From the NCBI GenBank assembly GCA_025361735.1, contig JANYKD010000089.1, positions 1 through 47,126 of the forward strand: a stretch of 47,126 nt of DNA, given 5' to 3'. The position numbers and the translations under genes are program-made. Source of the stretch: Phycisphaerales bacterium. GTDB taxonomy: Bacteria; Planctomycetota; Phycisphaerae; Tepidisphaerales; Tepidisphaeraceae. The notes under the pieces are model-generated. The model was not told where the DNA came from, searched no databases, and was given only the letters and a program-made list of their open reading frames with translations. Of this stretch, positions 26,509 to 35,074 are shown piece after piece; the stretch's first letter is position 1; every line of letters starts with the position of its first letter.

Positions 26509-28194
26509 TTACCGATTCGCTCTCGCCTGTTCCGGAAAGTCCTTCGCGTACCGCTTGACCAGTGCGTCCACATCGTTGGGAACAATGTAGATCTTCCCGT
26601 GAATCTGCTTCGATTCTCCCGGCTTGAGCCCGCCGACGCGGAAGTCCGAGTGCAGGCAGCGGGCGATGCCCTGGAAGAGTTCCTGATACGGCTCCCATGC
26701 CGTGGCGAAGATGAGCTTCTCGTCGGCCGAGAAACAGCCGACGAGCCCGTTGCTCTGCTTGAGCGTGCTCAGAGGCCGCGGGTTGACATCGGCCGGGGCG
26801 ACGCCAGGGCCGGGCCAGACCTGGCCTGGCGTGTAGCGGGCCTCAGTTGCCCAGGGCTGCACGGGCATACGCGCCAGTTTGCCGTCCATGAAGATGAAGC
26901 ACTTGGGAAGGTAATCGTCGAGATTCTTCCCGGCGTCGTCAAAGCCAGTGAACCGGCCAAGCCGCACACACGCTTGCGCCCACTGGGCGGCGGACTCGGT
27001 GGCCGTGGGGTTGCGAGCCGTGAGGCGGAAATCCACGGAATCATCGGTCGAGGTGATGACATGGTCCACAATCACGCCATCGTCGAGCGTGCATTGCAGT
27101 TCCATCCGGCGATGGTCGGCGGACAGCGAAACCAGCCGGGTCTTGTGGCCGATGACCGTCTGTTTGACCCAGTCGGCCTCGTGCGAATTGCCGCGGCAAT
27201 ACGCTTCGAGATAGTTGATGCGCAACTCGTGGCCGGGAATCTGGGCGGCGTTGAGGATCAGCCAGTTGTCGCGACGGCTGAGGATGATGTTCGACTTGGC
27301 GGGCGATTGCCAGGAGCGCGGCGCGGGTTGCGGCGGTGCCTTGCCGTCGAGCTTGGCGAGCACATAGGCCAGCCCGTCGAGGTTGTCCTGCAGGCGCAGC
27401 TCGGCATCGGCCTCGGAATGGTTCATGATGCCCACCGGGCCGCGCCAGCCGGAGCGGCGGAGTTCACCAATGATCTTCAGGTCCAAGTCGCCCTGGCCGA
27501 TGGGGGCGACTTCCATGCCGATGCGATCGCCGGCCGGGATCGATCCGTTGAGATTGATGGCGAGCAGATGCGGCTTGATCCTGGACAGAACTTCGGCGAA
27601 CCGATCGAGTTCGTCGTGGCCATGGTGGAGGTTAAAGACAATACCGACATTCGGCTTCTTCAGGCGATCGATGATGGCAAGCTGATTCTCCGGAATGCCG
27701 AACCAGCCGCCGTGGTTATACAGCGCCACCGTGCAGCCGATTTCGGCGGCCGCATCGGCGATCGGCGCGATGCGCCCGCACTCGGCCTCGACGCGGGCCT
27801 GCTGCTCGCGTTCATCCTTCACCGGCCCGCCACCGCCCATGACCCAGAGTTGCGTGTGAATATGGCGCTCCTTGAGAACCTTGAGGATCTGCCGCGCATC
27901 GTTGTCGAGCGTGGTCGGAAACCAGACGGCCGTGAGTTCGATGTGGCGGGCGGCGAGCTCGGCGATTTCCTGATCGAAGGCCGACAGGTGCTGCGCCCGC
28001 CAGTCCCAGGCGAAGCGATGGATACCGAGTTTGTCGAGCATTTCGGCCCGCTGCGCCGGGTTCCGTTGGGCCTTGTCGAACGGAACTATACACCAGGCGA
28101 CGAGATTCTCGCGGTCAAACAGCCCCGGTTCGGCGCCCCTGGCGAGACAGGCGAATACGAGCAGAAACGCCGCAAGGAGGTGGCGAGGGAGCAT
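26509..28194 (-). CDS. Exported isomerase-like TIM barrel with a C-terminal domain
   Basis: 561 residues. The signal peptide is MLPRHLLAAFLLVFACLARG. Residues 30-290 form an AP-endonuclease-2-like sugar isomerase barrel (HRFAWDWRAQHL, VALYNHGGWFG, VGIVFNLHHGHDE, LLAINLNGSIP, GPVGIMNHSEADAE). Residues 300-550 are a beta-rich domain I do not recognise, containing charged and aromatic strands like those of carbohydrate-processing accessory domains. It presumably acts on periplasmic sugars, but the substrate is unknown. The metallophosphoesterase starts 69 bases downstream on the same strand. Confidence 0.8.
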   Translation of the reverse strand: MLPRHLLAAFLLVFACLARGAEPGLFDRENLVAWCIVPFDKAQRNPAQRAEMLDKLGIHRFAWDWRAQHLSAFDQEIAELAARHIELTAVWFPTTLDNDARQILKVLKERHIHTQLWVMGGGGPVKDEREQQARVEAECGRIAPIADAAAEIGCTVALYNHGGWFGIPENQLAIIDRLKKPNVGIVFNLHHGHDELDRFAEVLSRIKPHLLAINLNGSIPAGDRIGMEVAPIGQGDLDLKIIGELRRSGWRGPVGIMNHSEADAELRLQDNLDGLAYVLAKLDGKAPPQPAPRSWQSPAKSNIILSRRDNWLILNAAQIPGHELRINYLEAYCRGNSHEADWVKQTVIGHKTRLVSLSADHRRMELQCTLDDGVIVDHVITSTDDSVDFRLTARNPTATESAAQWAQACVRLGRFTGFDDAGKNLDDYLPKCFIFMDGKLARMPVQPWATEARYTPGQVWPGPGVAPADVNPRPLSTLKQSNGLVGCFSADEKLIFATAWEPYQELFQGIARCLHSDFRVGGLKPGESKQIHGKIYIVPNDVDALVKRYAKDFPEQARANR

Positions 28195-28317
28195 GGCAGG
28201 ATTTTATCGGAGGGAAGCGGCAAGGAAAGGGATTGAAAGGGATGGACAGACAGAAGACGCAGCGATTTCTGGGGTGCATGACTGTTTAGGGTTACTCAAC
28301 CAAAGCAATGCTAATAC

Positions 28318-28878
28318 TCACGGACAATCCCAATTGCCCCTGAGTTTCCCGCAGTGGCGGCATTTGAATGCGTAGTAGGCGGCGTACCAATCCGCCGGAC
28401 CCTTCGCACCGACAGGAGTTGCCCGATCCCACAGGAAGGCCTGGACCTTGTCGGTCATATCGAGAAAGAGGCTTCGCCCATCGCCGTTTTCCGAGTGTTG
28501 ATGAAAGTCTTTCGCCTTCCACTCGCCAAGGTAGATCATGAAGTCGTCACAATGCGTCAACCAGATTCCCTGTTGCCATGTCACGTATTCCGGAGTGCGC
28601 AATAGCGTCCGAAATGCAGCTTTGTTGAAGTTCTTCGGGACGCGTTGATGGTGGTTGTAGAAATGCCGAAGACCATCTGATGTTAGCAGGCCAATCTCGG
28701 TGTCATGATCGAACAGAAAACGGCCTTGACGCAGGCATTCGAAACACCCGTGCCGGCGTTGGTCAAGACGAAAACACCGCCCAAGTTGCCCACAGAAGGA
28801 GCAAGTATGTTGTCCGTCCGCCAGACGGTCCATGTGCTCTACAGGTCCGTTATAGTACTCAAAAGTTATTTCGCCCAT
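28318..28878 (-). CDS. CbrC family protein (UPF0167)
   Basis: 186 residues. The family pattern is an N-terminal cysteine cluster (CSFCGQLGRCF, then CFEC) and a C-terminal CRHCGKLRGNWDC, with a conserved middle (TPEYVTWQQGIWLTHCDDFMIYLGEW). E. coli CbrC is linked to colicin E2 tolerance under CreBC control; the molecular role is unknown. The ATG is supported by GAGG upstream. It stands alone between the TIM-barrel gene and rsmA. Confidence 0.8.
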   Translation of the reverse strand: MGEITFEYYNGPVEHMDRLADGQHTCSFCGQLGRCFRLDQRRHGCFECLRQGRFLFDHDTEIGLLTSDGLRHFYNHHQRVPKNFNKAAFRTLLRTPEYVTWQQGIWLTHCDDFMIYLGEWKAKDFHQHSENGDGRSLFLDMTDKVQAFLWDRATPVGAKGPADWYAAYYAFKCRHCGKLRGNWDCP

Positions 28879-28967
28879 CTCAGAACCTCATGTAACGAAT
28901 AGTAAACAACATGTGCCCATGGACCAATATCGCTCCTCGCCCCTCCTTATACGCACGGTTACACATT

Positions 28968-29822
28968 TCATGGCTCAATACCGCGCGAAACCTCCCCGAA
29001 TAGCCGCAGCAGCGAATCTGGATCAACCTCTTCCGGGCGGGCCGTTGGGGGAATGGAAAGGCCGGTGAGGACGGATTCGGCGTTGTCGCACAGTTCACCC
29101 AGCGTCTTCCGTAGCATCTTGCGCCGTGCGGAAAAGAGACGCCGGAGAAACTCGCCAAACGGCCGGGCCTTGGCCCCGAGGCGATCGCGACGGACGAGCC
29201 GCACGAGTGCCGATTCGATCTTCGGCGCGGGCCAGAATGCCTGTGGCGAGAGCACGCGGAGAATCTCGACTTCGGCCAGCATTTGGGCCATCACCGTCAG
29301 CGTGCCGTAATCTTCGGTGGCGGGCTTGCCACGGAACCGGTCGGCCACTTCCCGCTGCACGGTGAACGCCAGCAGGTCGACCCCGGCCAACAGCAATTCG
29401 ATAACCAGCGGCGACGCGATGTTGTAGGGAAGATTGGCGATCAACTTCACCGGCCGGCCGGCCGATCGCGCTGCGGAAACGGCCGACGCCAGTTCCGCGT
29501 TCAGCTCGTGCTTGCCAGCCAGGGCATCGCCCTCGATCAGGCGGAAGCCCGGCCGATCTGCCAGACGCGTCCGCAGCGTGGCCGCCAGGTCGCGGTCGAT
29601 CTCCACGGCCACGACCTCGGCCCCGCGTGAGAGGAGTTCCTCGGTCAGCGTGCCCGTGCCCGGACCGACTTCGATGACCACGTCGCCAGGCGACGGCGCG
29701 CCGGCGTCGGCAACCAGACGCACGAGGTTCTGGTCGATCATGAAATTCTGGCCGAATTGATGCCGCGGGTGCGAGCCCGCTTCGGACAGAATCGCCAGAA
29801 TCTGTTGTTTCGTCTGGGCCAT
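28968..29822 (-). CDS. rsmA: 16S rRNA (adenine-N6,N6)-dimethyltransferase
   Basis: RsmA/KsgA dimethylates the two adjacent adenosines in the 3' loop of 16S rRNA late in small-subunit assembly. Visible are FGQNFMIDQNLV near the start, the SAM-binding EVGPGTGTLTEEL, VEIDRDL, and the catalytic motif NLPYNIASP, then QREVADR and the C-terminal basic helices (FSARRKMLRKTL). 284 residues is typical. ATG 29822 begins MAQTKQQI; it has TAATGT seven bases upstream and no Shine-Dalgarno. It diverges from the gene at 29870 with a 47-base gap. Confidence 0.95.
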   Translation of the reverse strand: MAQTKQQILAILSEAGSHPRHQFGQNFMIDQNLVRLVADAGAPSPGDVVIEVGPGTGTLTEELLSRGAEVVAVEIDRDLAATLRTRLADRPGFRLIEGDALAGKHELNAELASAVSAARSAGRPVKLIANLPYNIASPLVIELLLAGVDLLAFTVQREVADRFRGKPATEDYGTLTVMAQMLAEVEILRVLSPQAFWPAPKIESALVRLVRRDRLGAKARPFGEFLRRLFSARRKMLRKTLGELCDNAESVLTGLSIPPTARPEEVDPDSLLRLFGEVSRGIEP

Positions 29823-29829
29823 GGCGGAG

Positions 29830-29835
29830 ACATTA
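29830..29835 (-). promoter_or_regulatory. Candidate -10 box of rsmA (leaderless)
   Basis: TAATGT on the minus strand within an extended TGTAATGT, ending 7 bases before the rsmA ATG. Confidence 0.35.
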
Positions 29836-29855
29836 CACGCCGGGGGGCTCATGTG

Positions 29856-29861
29856 TACAAT
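29856..29861 (+). promoter_or_regulatory. Candidate -10 box of the CII-like gene (leaderless)
   Basis: TACAAT, 8 bases before ATG 29870. With the rsmA box it forms a compact divergent promoter of about 45 bases. Confidence 0.45.
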
Positions 29862-29869
29862 GCTCCGTC

Positions 29870-30379
29870 ATGAAATCCTACGAAGTCATCCAACACGCGG
29901 TCGAAGAACCAGGTGTCAAAGCCGTGGCGGCGGTCTTGAGGGTGTCGCCGGCACTGGTCTATAAATGGTGCGAGCCGCCGGCCGCCACCGACGACCCCGA
30001 ACAGAGCGGCGCGAAGAATCCGCTGGACCGGGTGCGCGAGATGTACGGTCTGACGCGCGACATCCGGCTGATCCGCTGGCTGTGCAACGAGGCCGGCGGT
30101 TTCTTCTGCGCCAACCCCTCCATGGAGCATGGCAAGCCCATCGACCAGAGTATCTTCACGGAAACCCGCGGCATGGTGCGCGATTTCTCTGAATTGCTCA
30201 ACGCCGTTACCGAATCCGTGGAGGATGACAGCCAGATTGACACCGATGAAGCCGAGATCATCCGCCAGAGATGGGAGGATCTCAAGGCGTGCGTAGAGAG
30301 GTTCGTATCCGCGTGCGAACGCGGGCACTATCATCTCAAGTTCACCACAAAACCGGCCAAGGAACAGAAGAAGGGGTGA
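29870..30379 (+). CDS. Helix-turn-helix regulator (phage CII-like)
   Basis: 169 residues. The start (SYEVIQHAVEEPGVKAVAAVLRVSPALVYKWCEPP) is a helix-turn-helix in which VSPALVYKW is the recognition-helix region. It recalls phage regulatory CII-type (CP76-like) proteins, though here in a chromosomal setting. The rest is helical (ETRGMVRDFSELLNAVTESV), probably for dimerisation. Target genes are unknown. It diverges from rsmA. Confidence 0.65.
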   Translation: MKSYEVIQHAVEEPGVKAVAAVLRVSPALVYKWCEPPAATDDPEQSGAKNPLDRVREMYGLTRDIRLIRWLCNEAGGFFCANPSMEHGKPIDQSIFTETRGMVRDFSELLNAVTESVEDDSQIDTDEAEIIRQRWEDLKACVERFVSACERGHYHLKFTTKPAKEQKKG

Positions 30380-30392
30380 ACAGTTATCGGAT

Positions 30393-30463
30393 ATCGGTGA
30401 TCGATGAACCGGCATACGGATCACTGATACCCGATCACCGATTACCAAATACCGATCACCGAT
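30393..30463. repeat. Inverted repeat of ATCGGTGATCG units
   Basis: ATCGGTGATCG (30393-30403) and two inverted copies CGATCACCGAT (30432-30442 and 30453-30463), with related fragments between. The last copy ends 7 bases before the ATG of the amidohydrolase gene. Confidence 0.8.
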
Positions 30464-30470
30464 ACCCACA

Positions 30471-31325
30471 ATGCTCGCGACCAACCCCAACACCCTCGCC
30501 GAAAGCCCCGTTCTCGACGGGCACTCGCACGCGTTCCCGGACGAGATCGCGGCTCGCGCCATCGAGACGCTCTCGCATGGCGCGCAATGGTTCCCCGTCA
30601 AAGCCTGGCACAACGGCACCGTCAAGGGACTGGTCGAACGCATGGATGAGGCAAGCATTCGCCGCACGCTCATGTGTTCCATCGCCACCCGGCCCGGCCA
30701 AGTCTCGAAGATCACCGACTGGTCGGCCAAAGTACAATCGGACCGCGTCATCGCCTTTGCGTCCATCCACCCCGACTTTGACAAACCCGAGGCCGAGATC
30801 GAGCGTATCGCATCGCTCGGTCTGCCCGGCCTGAAGATGCACCCCCAATACATGAATTGTCCGGCCGACGATCCGCGCGTCCTGCGTATCGCCCGGGCGG
30901 CCGCCAAGGCCGGACTCGCGATGGTCTTCCACGCCGGCTTCGATCTCGCTTTCGAGCGATCGGACATCGCCAGCCCCAAACGGATCCGCAATGTCCACGA
31001 AGCGGTTCCCGACCTGCGCCTGCTCGCCTGCCACCTCGGCGGCTGGGAATGCTGGGAGGAATCACTGGCGGAGGTGGTTGGCCAACGGATCTACATCGAG
31101 ACGAGTTTCTGCCTCGGACAGTGCGATATGGACATGCTCCGCCGGATCATCGACAAGCATTCGCCGGACATGTTCATGTTTGGAACCGATTCACCCTGGG
31201 CCAACCCCTTGGCTGATCTGGCCATGTTCAAGGCGCTTCCCCTGTCGCCGCAGGCGCTGACCAAGGCGTTGTGGGAAAACGGCAACCGGTTTGCGGGACT
31301 CGATCCCGCAATCGGCCAACCGTGA
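30471..31325 (+). CDS. Amidohydrolase family protein
   Basis: 284 residues of the amidohydrolase-2 type (TIM-barrel metal hydrolases). The metal ligands are visible as DGHSHAFPDEIA near residue 18, GLKMHPQ, FHAG, CHLGG and the terminal GTDSPWANP. Members are hydrolases or decarboxylases; the substrate cannot be told. It is cytoplasmic. ATG 30471 directly follows the repeat at 30393-30463 and lacks a Shine-Dalgarno. Confidence 0.85.
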   Translation: MLATNPNTLAESPVLDGHSHAFPDEIAARAIETLSHGAQWFPVKAWHNGTVKGLVERMDEASIRRTLMCSIATRPGQVSKITDWSAKVQSDRVIAFASIHPDFDKPEAEIERIASLGLPGLKMHPQYMNCPADDPRVLRIARAAAKAGLAMVFHAGFDLAFERSDIASPKRIRNVHEAVPDLRLLACHLGGWECWEESLAEVVGQRIYIETSFCLGQCDMDMLRRIIDKHSPDMFMFGTDSPWANPLADLAMFKALPLSPQALTKALWENGNRFAGLDPAIGQP

Positions 31326-31365
31326 CACGTTACGTTTACCCACATAATAAATACATGGAGACAAC

Positions 31366-31454
31366 AGTAGCACCAGCGTCCTCGCTGGCCTCCTTTGGCG
31401 AGACACGCTTGGTGGCGAAGAGGAGGGCCGGCCTGCGAGGACGCTGGCCCCACT
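31366..31454. repeat. REP-family paired palindrome
   Basis: Left hairpin CCAGCG-TCCT-CGCTGG follows AGTAG; the right arm carries CCTGCGAGGACGCTGG and ends CCCCACT. It fills the gap between convergent genes. It closely resembles the element at 38303-38383. Confidence 0.75.
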
Positions 31455-31458
31455 TGAT

Positions 31459-33042
31459 TCACACCTGCCACGGCTCGCGCATCGCACGGGAGCGAAGACG
31501 GTTCGCCTGCTCGTTGCCAATAAACACTTCCTTCGCCGGATCCCATTTCAAAGAACGGCCGAGTTTGTAGGCCAGAATGGTCAGATGACCCAGGGTGGCC
31601 GAGCGATGGCCGATCTCTTCGTGGCAACTCGGCGACTGGCGCGTGCGGATGCACTTGAACCAGTTGGCGTGATGATCGTTGGATCCGATGTTCACCTCGC
31701 GAGTGGCCAGTTGCATTTCCCAAAACAGCTCCGGCGGACCGCCCTCGATGGGGCCGCCTGTGGACATCGACGTCATCCAGCCGCGCTCGCCGACGAAGAG
31801 CCCGCCAAACAGCCCCTCCAACCGGGCGGTGGGCGGGACGGCCTTGTAGATGCTCTTCACCTGGCCCCAATGCTCGACGTAATGGAGCAGTGTGCCGTTC
31901 GCGTATCGGCAGGTCAGGGTCGGGAACTCGCCGGTGCTGGGGTGGATGATCTCGGTCGGCCCGCTCAGTTCCATGCCCAAGGCGTACTGAATCACGTCGG
32001 CCGCGTGGGAATGAAACCACGTGACCGACGCCGCGCCGAAGTCCTCGCAGAAGGACCACGGCACCACGCCGGGAATTGGATTTGTGTGGTAGAGGTGGTT
32101 GTATTCGTGCCACGCGGCCGGACCCACCCAGCGGTCCCAGTCCAGGCCTTCGGGCACAGGCTCAGCCGGCAACGGAAGATTCAGCGGCGCAAAGGAACCA
32201 GCGGCCTTCTGAATGTCCATCAACTGAGCGTACGGCTGAAACCTCGCCCACATGAAGGCACCCAGGTTCTGCCAATTTGTGAACACCGACTTGACCCGCC
32301 CCAGTCCGCCGCGGCGAACAAATTCGCACACAGCCCGGATGGTGGGAATCGAGCGATACTGGGTTCCGGTCTGAAACACGCGGCCGAGCCGGCGCATGGT
32401 CTGCACCAGTTGCCGGCCTTCATCGATGGTCAGCGAGACGGGCTTCTCGCAGTAGACATCCTTGCCAGCGCGGGCCGCCTCAATGGCCTGCAACGCGTGC
32501 CAATGGTCGGGTGTGGCGATCACCACGGCATCAATGTCAGGGCGGGCCAGCATCTCGCGATAATCGTTGTAAGCCCCGCAGCCGCGATACGTGCCCCCGG
32601 CTTGCCGTGCGGCGTAGGTTTCCTCGGCAAGACGCTGGCCAGCCTCGCGCCGGAGGCGATCCACATCGCAAACGGCCAGAACCTGCACGCCTTCATCGCC
32701 CAGCAGCCGGTGCAGGTGGCCGCTGCCCATCGCCCCCCTGCCGATCAGGCCGACATTGAGGCGGTTGGCCGGAGAGGGCACGCCATCGGCTCCGCGAGCG
32801 GAGGCTGGAATGATCCACGGCGCGGCGACAAGCCCCGAAACGGCGGCCGCCACACGAAGGACCTGTCGCCGCGTTGAAACCGGGACAGGACCCGCTATCG
32901 GGTCTCCCGCGTCGGCTTCCATGGCTTGCGCCGATGTAGGGTCCGCTTCAACGGACGCGTGACGGCGTGTGCATCGGTCTCCGCGTCTGCTGAAGCGGAC
33001 CCTACAAATGCCGGGCGAAACTCGTTTCATCGCACACCTCAT
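31459..33042 (-). CDS. Tat-exported Gfo/Idh/MocA oxidoreductase
   Basis: 527 residues as read from ATG 33042, which overlaps the preceding stop (ATGA). A Tat signal (STRRQVLRVAAAVSGLVAAP) precedes the NAD(P)-binding Rossmann fold (NVGLIGRGAMGSGHLHRLL), the EKPVSL motif, and the C-terminal oxidoreductase domain. Such enzymes oxidise or epimerise sugars. Residues 13-36 are encoded by the palindrome 32936-33005 (CRVRFSRRGDRCTRRHAS). Without that element the start is MKRVSPG; alternatively translation begins at ATG 32922 (MEADAGDP), after the element. The coupled upstream gene is a ThuA-isomerase fusion, which fits a shared sugar pathway. Confidence 0.92.
   Translation of the reverse strand: MRCAMKRVSPGICRVRFSRRGDRCTRRHASVEADPTSAQAMEADAGDPIAGPVPVSTRRQVLRVAAAVSGLVAAPWIIPASARGADGVPSPANRLNVGLIGRGAMGSGHLHRLLGDEGVQVLAVCDVDRLRREAGQRLAEETYAARQAGGTYRGCGAYNDYREMLARPDIDAVVIATPDHWHALQAIEAARAGKDVYCEKPVSLTIDEGRQLVQTMRRLGRVFQTGTQYRSIPTIRAVCEFVRRGGLGRVKSVFTNWQNLGAFMWARFQPYAQLMDIQKAAGSFAPLNLPLPAEPVPEGLDWDRWVGPAAWHEYNHLYHTNPIPGVVPWSFCEDFGAASVTWFHSHAADVIQYALGMELSGPTEIIHPSTGEFPTLTCRYANGTLLHYVEHWGQVKSIYKAVPPTARLEGLFGGLFVGERGWMTSMSTGGPIEGGPPELFWEMQLATREVNIGSNDHHANWFKCIRTRQSPSCHEEIGHRSATLGHLTILAYKLGRSLKWDPAKEVFIGNEQANRLRSRAMREPWQV
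32936..33005. repeat. REP-type palindrome inside the Gfo/Idh reading frame
   Basis: Perfect 15-base inverted arms (32936-32950 and 32991-33005), each GTAGGGTCCGCTTCA, with 40 bases between. Its minus-strand reading is open and in frame with the Gfo/Idh gene. Confidence 0.9.
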
Positions 33043-34805
33043 TTGGCAAGGTCGATGCTCAATTTGTTGAAGAACTCAATGCTGCGGGCGATCTCGGGCA
33101 TGGACTCCAGCCAGTTGTAGGCATACTCGATGCCGAACATGGTTGGCTTGATGCCCAGGCGATGAACCTCTCGGAGGAACGCCGTGGATTTGCCGACGCC
33201 GGATCCCCAGGGGACATCGTGGCCGTCAGGGCCGGCCGCGTGCAGGTCGTGCATATGCACGGTAATCAGCCGTTCCTTGAGAATACTCACCGCCTCGATC
33301 GGATCGATGCCGGAACGCATCCAGTAGCCCAGATCGCCGCAGGCGCCGATCCGTTTGCTGCGGCCCTGACACGCCTTCATGACACCATCGGGATGCCAGT
33401 ATTGCGGCGAGGCCTTCTTTTCGTGATTGTGAATGGCGAGGCTGATGTCGTATTCATCGCAGAACTTCTCGATGGTGTCGAGCGACTCCGGCAGCGGTTC
33501 GGACATGAACGTCTCGATGCCGATCTTCCGGCCGAACTCGAACATCTTGCGGCAGCCGTCCGCATCGCCGGGAATCTGCGGATAGTAGTACGTCAGCAGT
33601 CTGATACCGGCCGCTTCCAACTTCGTGCGAATCTGCCGCACTTCGTCGTCGCTGAGTTGAGGGTCGAAGTCTTTGGGGATGTCCTTGCTCACCTTCTGGA
33701 AACTGAGCCCGCCCATGAACGGCAAGCCAAGTTCGGCGGTCTTGTCGATCGCCTCGAAGAGTGTGTACTTCTGGAAGGTGTACGCCTCGACACCCAGGCG
33801 CCAGCCGAGCGTCTCCTGGGCGCGGATCGCCGGCGTCAATCGCCCGCTGGGGATCGTCGAGGCGGGCAGATCGCCCAGTGCGAATTGCGTGGCGGCGAGA
33901 TAGAAGCTCAGCATCTTCGGATCCCAGAAGACGTAGGGGTTATGGGCGATCGTGCAATAGAACGTGCGGCCACGTCCATACTGCCGCACCCAGGCCACGG
34001 CATAGTCGTTGTCCGCACGCACCGTTTTGCCGTAGGCGGGCAGTTGGTTCATGTCCGTCTTCTGAGTATCGATCGAAAGCAGCACGCGCAGCCGATTTCG
34101 CGAGTAGGGTTCGTGGACCCGGAAGAACTCGTCGCGATATTCAAAACTCTGTCCGCCGAATGCCTGGTTCAGGGGGTGACCCGGGTCGTCCAGGTTCACG
34201 ATCACGCGCTCATCGCTCCTCTTGTGGTTGGCGCCTCGCCCGCCAAGCATGACGCCGAACTCCGGCCAGTCCTCGATCGCGCCAGGCCATTTCGTGAAGG
34301 CGACCGCAGTCCCGTGAACGCCCATCATTCCGCCGCCGCCATAGATGAAATCCACCAGACTCTGCCGCAATGCGGGATCTTCAAAGAGATTGCCCACGTT
34401 GTTGTTGAAGAACACCGCATCGAACTGCCGCAGGCTTTGCGGTTTGAAGATGGCAGGATCGCGACTGACCACGGTCTCGAAAGCGCCGGTCTTCCGGCCC
34501 ATGAGCGTGAACGCGAGATTGGCCGTGGGAATCGAACGGTGTCCGCCGTAGTTGACATTGAGATCGAAGATCAGCAGCTTTCGCGGACGGCGCGGCACGA
34601 CGAGCGCCTTGGCGGGAATCGCCGCCTCAATCTTCTGTTGCTCCGCGGGATCGATCGCGACGGGTAGGTCGGCCGCGTCGGCCGCCGGCCACGGACACGC
34701 AAGCATCCCGGCCGCGGCAGCGGTGCCGCTGAGGAATATGCGTCGCGTGATAGTGTCAGGCTGCATCGTGGCATTCACATCGGGACGTGAGGTCTGCGTA
34801 TTCAT
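33039..34805 (-). CDS. Tat-exported ThuA-sugar isomerase fusion
   Basis: 588 residues. A Tat signal (TRRIFLSGTAAAAGMLACP) is followed by a ThuA-like glutamine-amidotransferase-fold domain (residues 75-310; LLIFDLNVNYGGH, GGGGMMGVHGTAVAFTKWP). After a short linker comes an AP-endonuclease-2-like TIM barrel (330-585; YTFQKYTLFEAIDKTAELGL, IHNHEKK, CGDLGYWMRSG, VHMHDLHAAG, GIEYAYNWLES). Both domain types act on sugars in characterised members, notably in trehalose and keto-sugar use. GGAAGG precedes ATG 34805. Its stop overlaps the Gfo/Idh start. Confidence 0.9.
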   Translation of the reverse strand: MNTQTSRPDVNATMQPDTITRRIFLSGTAAAAGMLACPWPAADAADLPVAIDPAEQQKIEAAIPAKALVVPRRPRKLLIFDLNVNYGGHRSIPTANLAFTLMGRKTGAFETVVSRDPAIFKPQSLRQFDAVFFNNNVGNLFEDPALRQSLVDFIYGGGGMMGVHGTAVAFTKWPGAIEDWPEFGVMLGGRGANHKRSDERVIVNLDDPGHPLNQAFGGQSFEYRDEFFRVHEPYSRNRLRVLLSIDTQKTDMNQLPAYGKTVRADNDYAVAWVRQYGRGRTFYCTIAHNPYVFWDPKMLSFYLAATQFALGDLPASTIPSGRLTPAIRAQETLGWRLGVEAYTFQKYTLFEAIDKTAELGLPFMGGLSFQKVSKDIPKDFDPQLSDDEVRQIRTKLEAAGIRLLTYYYPQIPGDADGCRKMFEFGRKIGIETFMSEPLPESLDTIEKFCDEYDISLAIHNHEKKASPQYWHPDGVMKACQGRSKRIGACGDLGYWMRSGIDPIEAVSILKERLITVHMHDLHAAGPDGHDVPWGSGVGKSTAFLREVHRLGIKPTMFGIEYAYNWLESMPEIARSIEFFNKLSIDLAK

Positions 34806-34877
34806 GGTTTAGATGTCCTTCCAAGCCGTCAATAGGGAAGACAATGGATGGAGAGCGATGTTGAGAAGCGTCTTTCG

Positions 34878-35006
34878 GCGCGGCAATGTTTTCGGGAGCA
34901 CCTGGAGTAGCACAGGCGTCTCGCCTGTGTCAAAGTGTTCGGACACAGCCGAGACGGCTGTGCTACTTGCGTCGGCCCTGGCGTTCTCCCGAAAACATTG
35001 CCGCGC
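34878..35006. repeat. BIME-like element with outer inverted repeats beside the RAYT gene
   Basis: Outer perfect 21-base inverted arms (34878-34898 and 34986-35006; CGGCAATGTTTTCGGGAG and complement) frame an inner pair of hairpins (34906-34967). The two hairpins are CACAGGCG-TCT-CGCCTGTG (34911-34929) and CACAGCCG-AGA-CGGCTGTG (34944-34962), in opposite orientation as in a BIME. The element ends 69 bases before the transposase ATG. The whole gap 34806-35074 contains nothing else. Confidence 0.9.
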
Positions 35007-35074
35007 CGCGGCAGCGTCTTTCGGGGACACACCTGATATTGCTTCCAACGCCGGCGTCTGATACCTTGATTGCC

